From Bdellovibrionales bacterium (lineage in GTDB: Bacteria > Bdellovibrionota > Bdellovibrionia > Bdellovibrionales > Bdellovibrionaceae): a DNA stretch of 5,250 nt. A program made the position numbers and the translations under genes. Location: NCBI GenBank assembly GCA_027320785.1, contig DAHVKR010000123.1, forward strand, positions 1 to 5,250, written 5' to 3'. This document shows positions 1 through 5,250 of this stretch, one piece after another. Numbering within the stretch: the stretch's first letter is position 1; every line of letters begins with the position of its first letter. The notes below the pieces were generated by a model. The model was not told the DNA's origin. It was given only the letters and a program-made list of their open reading frames with translations, and searched no databases.

Positions 1-1427
1 GTCTGGCTCAATTAGGCTATCAAAACTTGGTAGTTAGTCAGCCTCGACGTCTTAAAGATGGCTATGGGTTTCATTCTCATATTGTTGAAGATCTTAAAAA
101 TCAGTCAGTGAGTTTGATTGTAACGTGCGATGTGGGTATTACAGCCTTAAAAGCCTGTCAAAGAGCTGTTGAGTTAGGAGTCGAAGTGATTATCACAGAT
201 CATCACTTGCCTGCTCATGAGCTTCCAACAGCAAAGGTCATCGTAAATCCTAACCAAAAAGGAGACACATCTGGTTTAGGATATCTCAGTGGAGCCGGGG
301 TCGCTTTTACATTGATGAGAGCTTTGAAGCGTCACTTAACAGATCACAAGTTAGGAACTCCTGAAAAATTAAATCTGAAAGAGCTTTTAGATTGTTTTAC
401 AATTGCGACATTAACGGACATGGTGCCGTTGGTTCAAGACAATCGAGTTCTTGTACAAGCAGGATTCAAAAGTCTTTCTCAAACATCAAGACCTGCACTG
501 TCAGCCCTTTTATCCGCACTTCATTTGTCTGGTAAAAATTTAAACAGCAGTGATGTGGCCATTCGCTTTGCGCCTAAGTTAAATGCACTCTCTCGACTTG
601 AAGGGGAAGTTCTTCCACTTGATTTATATTTAGAGGAAGATATTGCAAAAGCACAAAATCTTGTTCAGCAGGCTCTTTTACAAAATCAAGAAAGGGTATC
701 TCTACAAGCAGAGGCTCTCAAGGAAGCAGTAGAGAAAGCTCAATCTCAAACTTTAAGACCCTTTGTTTTTGTATATTCAGATAATTTTCATCGAGGTGTG
801 ATTGGCCTAATCGCAACGAGTTTAGCTCAGCAAACATCAAAGCCGGCCTTTGTGGCGAGCTTAGATGTTGAAGAAGGAAAAATGGTAGGAAGCGCTCGTC
901 TACCAGATAATGTAGAAAATTCTTTAGTGGAAGCTCTGGATTCTGTTTCATCTCATTTACTTCGTCATGGGGGACACGCGCGAGCTGCGGGATTCGAATT
1001 AGCTCAAGAATCCATAGGGTCTTTCGTGGAAGGGCTTGAAAAGTTTTTTCTAACAACAGCGCAGGCCACAAAAAAATATTACTATGATGCAACTCTTCAG
1101 TTTCGTGAGTTCGATTTTGAATTGATGAATTGGTTCGATAGATTAGAACCCTTTGGTGTGGGATTTGAAAGACCACTTTTTCTGATTACAGACGTTCAAG
1201 TTAAAAAGATACAGAATCTCAAGGGTGGACACGTTAAAATTGTTCTGTCGCAAGAAGGTCAAGAAAGAGAAGCTCTTCTCTTTAGTCCAACTACTCGTCA
1301 AATGGAAATTATCAAAAACACAAAAGAAGACTCTGCGCTTGATATTTTGGCAGAGCTTCAAATACATGAATGGCGCGGTCGAAGATCTTTGCAGCTTATG
1401 CTGGAAGATGTGAGGGTCTCGCAATGA
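1..1427 (+). CDS. recJ: Single-stranded-DNA-specific exonuclease RecJ (5' truncated by window edge)
   Basis: RecJ is a cytoplasmic 5'-3' exonuclease on single-stranded DNA, acting in recombination, mismatch and base-excision repair. The reading frame is open from base 3 with no stop, so the N-terminus (about 100 residues, including the first Asp-rich metal motif) lies outside; the TTG at 27 is not a real start. Numbering the visible 474 residues from base 3, the order is: RLKDGYGF, the CDVGI metal motif (Asp43), the DHH motif at 66-68 (bases 198-206), TLTDMVPL with Asp139, the LNALSRLEG block near 193-201, then the DHHA1 domain with GVIGLIA (265-271), GSARLPDN (296-303) and GGHARAAG (323-330). 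It ends in an OB-fold-like region beginning around LEPFGVGFERP (381-391). This is the standard RecJ architecture, and all visible metal ligands are present, so it is probably active. Several linker motifs differ slightly from the consensus (LNALSRL for LNAAGRL, GSARL for GSGRS). Its stop overlaps the queC start. Identification is confident. Confidence 0.96.
   Translation, partial: LAQLGYQNLVVSQPRRLKDGYGFHSHIVEDLKNQSVSLIVTCDVGITALKACQRAVELGVEVIITDHHLPAHELPTAKVIVNPNQKGDTSGLGYLSGAGVAFTLMRALKRHLTDHKLGTPEKLNLKELLDCFTIATLTDMVPLVQDNRVLVQAGFKSLSQTSRPALSALLSALHLSGKNLNSSDVAIRFAPKLNALSRLEGEVLPLDLYLEEDIAKAQNLVQQALLQNQERVSLQAEALKEAVEKAQSQTLRPFVFVYSDNFHRGVIGLIATSLAQQTSKPAFVASLDVEEGKMVGSARLPDNVENSLVEALDSVSSHLLRHGGHARAAGFELAQESIGSFVEGLEKFFLTTAQATKKYYYDATLQFREFDFELMNWFDRLEPFGVGFERPLFLITDVQVKKIQNLKGGHVKIVLSQEGQEREALLFSPTTRQMEIIKNTKEDSALDILAELQIHEWRGRRSLQLMLEDVRVSQ
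1412..1416 (+). promoter_or_regulatory. Ribosome binding site of queC, inside the end of recJ
   Basis: GAGGG lies 7 bases before the ATG at 1424. It supports that start over the in-frame ATG at 1370, which has no comparable purine-rich site and would add 18 residues unlike QueC. Confidence 0.7.
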
Positions 1428-2092
1428 AATCAGTAGTTCTGCTTTCTTCGGGCCTTGATTCCACTGTGAATTTTTATGAGGCTTTGTCTCATGGCGAAGT
1501 GAAGTTAGCCTTAACTTTTGATTATGGGCAAAGGGCAGCTTCCAAAGAGGTAGCCTGTAGTCAAAAAATAGCTCAAGAAAAAAAAGTTCTACATAAAGTA
1601 GTAAAACTCGATTTTTTTAGGGATTTTGGAAAATCTTCCCTCGTAGATATTCAAAAGTCTTTACCTTTAAAAGAGCAAGTTTCAATTGATGATGAGCAAA
1701 CATCCCAAAAAACTGCACGCTCTGTTTGGGTCCCGAATCGAAACGGGATATTTCTTAATGTGGCTGCTGGCTTTGCTGAAGCATTAGGAGCAGACACGGT
1801 GGTGCCAGGTTTTAATCTTGAAGAAGCCGCAACGTTCCCCGACAACTCTCAAGGTTTTTTAGACCAGCTCACCAAAAGCTTTTCTTTTTCAACTTCGAAT
1901 CAGGTCAAATCTTTCTGTTTTACAACTCAACTTAACAAGACTGAAATTGTCAAAAGAGGACTTGAGTTAAAAGTTGATTTTAAAAATATTTGGCCTTGCT
2001 ATCAAGCTTTGGATATTTGGTGTGGTCAGTGTGAGTCTTGTCAACGAGCTCGTCGAGCATTTGAAGCCAATGGATTGAGGTTCCCACAATGA
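1424..2092 (+). CDS. queC: 7-cyano-7-deazaguanine (preQ0) synthase QueC
   Basis: QueC is a cytoplasmic ATP-dependent enzyme that converts 7-carboxy-7-deazaguanine and ammonia to preQ0, the precursor of queuosine in tRNA. The 222-residue product matches the family length (about 220-235). Visible motifs are the N-terminal PP-loop SSGLDST (residues 8-14), LTFDYGQR (30-37), VPNRNGIFLNVAAGFAEALGA (from 103), and four zinc-binding cysteines at 192, 200, 203 and 206 in the PCY...CGQCESC arrangement. The start at 1424 is chosen because MKSVVLLSSGLDS matches the usual QueC N-terminus, a GAGGG site precedes it, and it forms an ATGA overlap with recJ. The PP-loop has Ser where most QueC have Gly (SGGLDS). 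The stop also overlaps the next gene by ATGA. No queD, queE or queF is in the window. Identification is confident from motifs. Confidence 0.95.
   Translation: MKSVVLLSSGLDSTVNFYEALSHGEVKLALTFDYGQRAASKEVACSQKIAQEKKVLHKVVKLDFFRDFGKSSLVDIQKSLPLKEQVSIDDEQTSQKTARSVWVPNRNGIFLNVAAGFAEALGADTVVPGFNLEEAATFPDNSQGFLDQLTKSFSFSTSNQVKSFCFTTQLNKTEIVKRGLELKVDFKNIWPCYQALDIWCGQCESCQRARRAFEANGLRFPQ
2076..2080 (+). promoter_or_regulatory. Ribosome binding site of the DUF366 gene, inside the end of queC
   Basis: TGAGG, with GAGG at 2077-2080, ends 8 bases before the ATG at 2089. It lies in the last codons of queC, so translation of the two genes is probably coupled. Confidence 0.65.
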
Positions 2093-2643
2093 AAACTTTA
2101 TTTTTAAATGAACGAATGACCTACGATGGAACTCAGTTACATTCTCTTTACACATATTTGACTCACAAGGTTCAAGGGGACTCAGCTTTAGCTTTCATAG
2201 GACCCTGTAATATTTCATTTGATCATATGGTGGATGGCGAAGACCTTCTTGAGCGTTCTGAAATCCGAGGCTCTGAAATGCTTCACTTTATCTTTGAAAT
2301 ATTTGATCGAGAGCTTGTCAGTGGTATTTTCTTGCAAAGATTATTGGCAACTTTAATTTCGGATGAGATTTACCAATTAACTCAAAAAAAACTCGAGCGA
2401 GAGGGAGATGATCTGTACTGGGAAAAGAAAAAACTTTCCATTAGTATTGCAACCTCATCTTCCATTTCTACGCTGGTTCATTTTGCAGTTAATATATCAA
2501 ATCAGGGAACTCCTGTTCCGACTTGTAGTTTGGAAGACTTTAAAATTAATCCTCGTTCTTTCGGAGAAAAGATCTTAAAAAAAATATCTGAAGAATATGA
2601 ATCCATATTAGTTGCACGCGTGAAAGTACGCCCTGTTCAGTAG
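2089..2643 (+). CDS. DUF366 family protein, function unknown
   Basis: This 184-residue protein looks like the DUF366 family, an uncharacterised group known mainly from archaea and scattered bacteria. The recognisable conserved blocks are YDGTQL near the N-terminus (12-17), GDSALAFIGPCN (30-41), MVDGEDL (47-53), EMLHFIFEIFDRELV (63-77), QRLLATLISDEIY (83-95), the GDDLYWEKKKLSISIAT block (106-122), LVHFAVNISNQGTPV (129-143) and a C-terminal ARVKVRPV. There is no signal peptide or membrane segment, so it should be a soluble cytoplasmic protein. The many charged and polar conserved residues (Asp/Glu in GED and GDD, His131, the GPC cysteine Cys40) suggest an enzyme, but the reaction is not known to me. 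It overlaps queC by ATGA, which suggests a link to 7-deazaguanine or tRNA modification metabolism; that is inference. The stop is 9 bases from the stop of the opposing gene. Base use resembles its neighbours. Family assignment is from memory of its motifs. Confidence 0.85.
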   Translation: MKTLFLNERMTYDGTQLHSLYTYLTHKVQGDSALAFIGPCNISFDHMVDGEDLLERSEIRGSEMLHFIFEIFDRELVSGIFLQRLLATLISDEIYQLTQKKLEREGDDLYWEKKKLSISIATSSSISTLVHFAVNISNQGTPVPTCSLEDFKINPRSFGEKILKKISEEYESILVARVKVRPVQ

Positions 2644-2661
2644 GAAAATCCGCTACCTGAA
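2636..2661. other. Convergent junction with imperfect hairpin over both stop codons
   Basis: Only 2644-2652 (9 bases) separates the two convergent stop codons. TTCAG (2636-2640), TA and GGA can pair with TCC (2649-2651), TA (2654-2655) and CTGAA (2657-2661), leaving two small bulges and an AAA loop. No run of T follows on either strand, so this is not a canonical intrinsic terminator. It may still pause transcription or protect 3' ends. Transcripts of the two operons probably overlap here. Confidence 0.35.
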
Positions 2662-2988
2662 TATAAAATAGGCCGCACCAATCATACATAAGCTGGCCCA
2701 TAGATAATCTAATTTGAGCGGAACTTCCATGTAGATCATTGAGAATCCGGCAAATACGATCATCGTGATAATCTCTTGGGTAATTTTAAGTTGAGGAAGT
2801 GAAAATACATCAGATCCAACTCGATTGGCTGGAACCTGCAGGCAATACTCAAAAAAGGCAATACTCCAGCTAATGAGAATAACGAGCCAAAGTGGAGATG
2901 TTTTTAAGTTCTTAAGATGGCCATACCATGCGAAAGTCATAAATATATTAGAGAGAAAAAGCATACCAATGGTGGCAAGTTGTCTCAT
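2653..2988 (-). CDS. DUF486 / DMT-type small integral membrane protein
   Basis: This 111-residue protein is a typical full-length DUF486 member. The family is annotated as a four-helix relative of the drug/metabolite transporter (DMT) group with no proven substrate. Hydrophobic helices fall at about 2-21, 32-50, 71-88 and 94-110. Hallmark blocks are all visible: SNIFMTFAWYGHLK (13-26), SWSIAFFEYCLQVPANRVG (40-58), SLPQLKITQEIIT (63-75) and LKLDYLWASL (91-100), ending in YFIFR. It starts 8 bases after the stop of the transporter gene on the same strand, and its Shine-Dalgarno overlaps that stop, so it is the last gene of that operon. Being about a third the length of a full DMT permease, it would presumably work as an oligomer. 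Family call is confident; function is not known. Confidence 0.92.
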   Translation of the reverse strand: MRQLATIGMLFLSNIFMTFAWYGHLKNLKTSPLWLVILISWSIAFFEYCLQVPANRVGSDVFSLPQLKITQEIITMIVFAGFSMIYMEVPLKLDYLWASLCMIGAAYFIFR

Positions 2989-2994
2989 AAAATT

Positions 2995-2999
2995 TCCTA
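2995..2999 (-). promoter_or_regulatory. Ribosome binding site of the DUF486 gene fused to the upstream stop codon
   Basis: On the minus strand the sequence reads TAGGAA, then six bases, then ATG (start at 2988). The TAG stop of the transporter gene forms part of the AGGA site, so the terminating ribosome sits on the initiation signal of the next gene. Confidence 0.7.
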
Positions 3000-4595
3000 T
3001 TTAATATTATATGCGTGATTACAAACAAGAGAAGCAATCCGGCGGTATTCGCTGAGAAGGTCCAAGTGAATGGAACTTGTATTAATTGAGTCACGAAGGC
3101 CACGATTCAAGCGTCCAATATGGTTTTCGCGTAAGTTAATTTCAAGTTTAGCAAGATCTCGTTTGAGTTTGATAGCATCAGCTGCGAGTTCACGAGTTTG
3201 ATAAGCATTAATTCCCATACTGACGACTTTTACGGTTTGAGAATGCATGTTTTTTATTTCACACCATCCCTCTTCTGAGAACTCGAGTTTAAGTGCTTGT
3301 TTTTTGATGGCCAGAGCCACAATGTTGATGTCAATAGCATCTGCAGCTCGCTCTAGGTCTGATATGAACATAATCATATTGAGAATGCTTTGTTGAACTT
3401 CCGTGTTAGATTTGTTGGCTTGATCCAAGAGAAACATTTTCGTTTCTCGATAAAGGAAATCGACTTTGTTGTCTCGATCCTTAATGGACTCAATCAGGGT
3501 AGGATCCGTACTGGCAAAAAGCTTGATGGAGTCTGTGATCATCGAGACCACAATATCAGCTGTTCGCATGATTTCTCTTTTTGCATAGGAAGCGGCTAGT
3601 GAAGAGCTCTGGTAGTGGTTGAGTCGAAGGTAATCAGCTCCGAATTCATCCTGAGGGCTTTTGGGAAACATTTTTTGAATAAGAGCAGCGCCCTTATTGA
3701 TGAAGGGGAAAAAGATAATAGCCGAGATCACATTAAAAATAAGATGACCATTCGCCACAAGGCGTGAAGGGGATAAATTGAAAATATCCAATAAGTTTAA
3801 AAAGAGATTAGTGAAGGGATAAAAGATAAAAACACTAATTGTTTTGTAGAAAAAATGAGCCCACGCAACTTGTTTGCCGATGTGATTAGAGCCCGCCGCT
3901 GCAATCAGAGCCGTTGAAGTTGTTCCTATATTGGCGCCGTAAACCCAAAGCATGGCATCGTGAATGCTGATGGCATGGGCTGAAGCTAAGGACATGGCAA
4001 GACCAATAGTGACAGCTGAAGAGTGAACAAAGGCGCAGAATAAAATGGAGACAAGAAGTGAATAGCCGGGGTTTTCGCGAAGAGTTTCAAAGAAACCACT
4101 GAATAGAGGGTTTTCAACGAAATGACGAGAACTATCTCCCATCATTTTCATACCAATGAAAAGGATAGAAAAACCCATGAATGCCAAAGCTAAACTTTTA
4201 ACGCCAGGTTTTTTGCTTTGATAGTAAAAAGCGAAGGCGATGATAAAGATTGGAAGAGCTACACTGGCTAAATTGAAAGAGATCAGCTGAACAGTGAGGG
4301 TGGAACCTACCGCTGTTCCGATGATGACACCCATCACCTGTCGAAGATTGATGACGCGAGCAGAGCCCAACCCTACGAGCATGGAGGTGGCAGCGCCAGA
4401 GCTTTGCAAGAGAGTTGTAATAGAGATTCCGACAACTATGGAGAGGAAGTTGTTATCGGAAACTTTATTCATAAGGTTGGAAATGCGTGAGGCTAAAAGT
4501 TTTTCGAGAGATTGGCCGGCTAGGGTCATTCCATAATGAAAGAATGCTATACCCGCAATGAGTATAATAAAAGCTGAGTTTCCGACATCAATCAT
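2997..4595 (-). CDS. Na+/phosphate cotransporter family protein with C-terminal PhoU-like domain
   Basis: This 532-residue inner-membrane protein belongs to the Na/Pi-cotransporter (NptA/YjbB-like, SLC34-related) family, which moves phosphate coupled to sodium, or exports it in some bacteria. The membrane part (about 1-310) holds two inverted repeats. The first has LLQSSGAATSMLVGL (62-76) followed by GTAVGSTLTVQL (93-104). The second has FVHSSAVTIGLAMSLA (189-204) followed by YGANIGTTSTALIAA (219-233). The cytoplasmic tail (about 330-530) is helical and charged, with SDLERAADAID (412-422) typical of PhoU-like domains (an E/DxxxD-type metal-binding pattern). The second repeat carries HSS instead of the usual QSS. 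The start at 4595 gives an ATGA overlap with the upstream DUF1275 gene; no strong Shine-Dalgarno is seen (only GATAAG), so it probably depends on translational coupling. Family is confident; substrate and direction are inferred from the family only. Confidence 0.93.
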   Translation of the reverse strand: MIDVGNSAFIILIAGIAFFHYGMTLAGQSLEKLLASRISNLMNKVSDNNFLSIVVGISITTLLQSSGAATSMLVGLGSARVINLRQVMGVIIGTAVGSTLTVQLISFNLASVALPIFIIAFAFYYQSKKPGVKSLALAFMGFSILFIGMKMMGDSSRHFVENPLFSGFFETLRENPGYSLLVSILFCAFVHSSAVTIGLAMSLASAHAISIHDAMLWVYGANIGTTSTALIAAAGSNHIGKQVAWAHFFYKTISVFIFYPFTNLFLNLLDIFNLSPSRLVANGHLIFNVISAIIFFPFINKGAALIQKMFPKSPQDEFGADYLRLNHYQSSSLAASYAKREIMRTADIVVSMITDSIKLFASTDPTLIESIKDRDNKVDFLYRETKMFLLDQANKSNTEVQQSILNMIMFISDLERAADAIDINIVALAIKKQALKLEFSEEGWCEIKNMHSQTVKVVSMGINAYQTRELAADAIKLKRDLAKLEINLRENHIGRLNRGLRDSINTSSIHLDLLSEYRRIASLVCNHAYNIK

Positions 4596-5250
4596 GGCTT
4601 ATCAAATTGTGCACCTTTTTTATAAAAAAGGCCAAGATAATATAACCAAAGGATCAGACTCATGGAAAACGGGATTAAAAATCCCCAATAGTGGATTCGT
4701 ATAAAGACAACACCAGCGACAACGGATCCTGAGATAAAGGCCATGATAATTCCAAGTCTCATGAGACTGGCTTTGAACTCATGTCCGACTGGTCGAGACT
4801 TAAGAAAGCCAAAGAGTAACCTTGAAAAACCAATACCGAGGTCCGTTGTGATCCCTGTTAAATGTGTGGTTCGGACAACAGCACCATAGGCTGAAGTGAC
4901 AGTTGCATTGAGCATTCCGCTTGCCAGAGCTAAAAGGGAAAGCATAGGGTAGTCTCGAGTCAAATCTAGAGACTCACCAAAGGGCCCAAATTGATTGGCA
5001 ATACCCATAAAGAAAACGATGGAAATAATAATAAATAAAAGCCCAAAACTAATATGATAGAGGGGTTTTTTGTTTTCCAGGAGTCGGAGATCAATCAAAA
5101 CACCTGACAGCATGGCTCCAATAATAAAAAAGAGTGGAACAGTAAAATAACTAAAGGCTTCAATTAAATGATCCTGTGAAATTTCAGCTCCTACGAGGGT
5201 GGCAAACCCAGTAACGTGTGTGACAAATCTCTTGCAAGCCAGAAAGCCAC
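4592..5250 (-). CDS. YoaK/DUF1275 family membrane protein (5' truncated by window edge)
   Basis: The frame stays open from the stop at 4592-4594 to the right edge, giving 218 visible residues; the ATG at 5113 is internal, because the sequence before it encodes family-specific residues (GFLACKRFVTHVTGFATLVG at the visible start). Family members are about 220-250 residues, so only a short N-terminal piece is probably missing. Numbering from base 5248, hydrophobic stretches fall near 30-55, 64-86, 100-150 and 160-210. The signature ALASGMLNATVTSAYGAV followed by VRTTHLTGITTDLG is characteristic of DUF1275. The family is of unknown function, sometimes annotated as a permease or YoaK-like protein. 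The usual N-terminal TGN reads TGF here. It is the first visible gene of a minus-strand membrane-protein operon and overlaps the transporter gene by ATGA. Its promoter is outside the window. Confidence 0.9.
   Translation of the reverse strand, partial: GFLACKRFVTHVTGFATLVGAEISQDHLIEAFSYFTVPLFFIIGAMLSGVLIDLRLLENKKPLYHISFGLLFIIISIVFFMGIANQFGPFGESLDLTRDYPMLSLLALASGMLNATVTSAYGAVVRTTHLTGITTDLGIGFSRLLFGFLKSRPVGHEFKASLMRLGIIMAFISGSVVAGVVFIRIHYWGFLIPFSMSLILWLYYLGLFYKKGAQFDKP

Noticed and set aside
27..29. TTG at 27 as the recJ start
   Set aside because: The frame is open upstream to base 3, and the N-terminal metal-binding part of RecJ is missing, so the gene must begin before the window.
1370..1423. 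Longer queC reading frame starting at the ATG at 1370
   Set aside because: The extra 18 residues lie within the recJ coding region, have no good ribosome binding site, and do not resemble the QueC N-terminus, which begins at MKSVVLLSSGLDS (1424).
718..1424. Minus-strand open frames opposite recJ (718-1176 and 1143-1424)
   Set aside because: They lie fully opposite a well-conserved RecJ sequence and encode no recognisable domain.
2384..2584. Runs of eight A in the DUF366 gene (2384-2391, 2577-2584) and in queC (1578-1585) as phase-variation or frameshifting sites
   Set aside because: The reading frames are intact through all runs, the runs fall in Lys-rich coding stretches of a moderately AT-rich genome, and no alternative frame gives a sensible product.
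2644..2661. Intrinsic bidirectional terminator at the convergent junction
   Set aside because: The stem is AT-rich and bulged, and no T-run follows it on either strand.
3390..4536. Plus-strand open frames within the transporter gene (3390-3599 and 4294-4536)
   Set aside because: They are antisense to conserved transporter sequence, and their products resemble no family I know.
5111..5113. ATG at 5113 as the start of the DUF1275 gene
   Set aside because: The 45 codons upstream are open and encode the conserved N-terminal RFVTHVTG region of the family, so translation begins beyond the right edge.

Overview
This window is a densely packed bacterial chromosomal segment. GC content is roughly 40-43% by eye. 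Nearly every base lies in one of six protein-coding genes. I see no RNA genes, mobile elements, CRISPR arrays or stretches longer than 300 bases without a gene. The gene set (RecJ, QueC, DUF366, DUF486, a Na/Pi-type transporter with a PhoU-like tail, and a YoaK/DUF1275 protein) points to a free-living Gram-negative-type bacterium. Moderate GC and the style of the QueC and DUF1275 proteins would fit a member of the Bdellovibrionota or a related delta-type lineage, but that assignment is an inference and only weakly supported.

Left half (1-2643, + strand): the C-terminal four-fifths of recJ (single-strand DNA exonuclease, cut by the left edge), then queC (7-cyano-7-deazaguanine synthase), then a DUF366 gene of unknown function. 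The three are joined by two ATGA stop/start overlaps, so they are almost certainly one transcript with translational coupling. QueC makes preQ0, the precursor of queuosine in tRNA. No other queuosine gene is in view, which makes the tightly coupled DUF366 gene the natural candidate for a related role.

Right half (2653-5250, - strand): read in the direction of transcription, a YoaK/DUF1275 membrane protein (its 5' end is cut by the right edge), a Na/Pi-cotransporter-family protein with a C-terminal PhoU-like helical domain, and a small four-helix DUF486 (DMT-type) membrane protein. The first pair overlaps by ATGA. The second pair is 8 bases apart, with the Shine-Dalgarno of the downstream gene built onto the stop codon of the upstream one. 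This looks like an all-membrane-protein operon.

The two operons converge with only 9 bases between their stop codons. An imperfect hairpin spans both stop codons but has no clear U-tract. No promoter is visible; both operons appear to start outside the window. I found no strong sign of an entirely new system. The most useful lead is the coupling of the uncharacterised DUF366 gene to queC.
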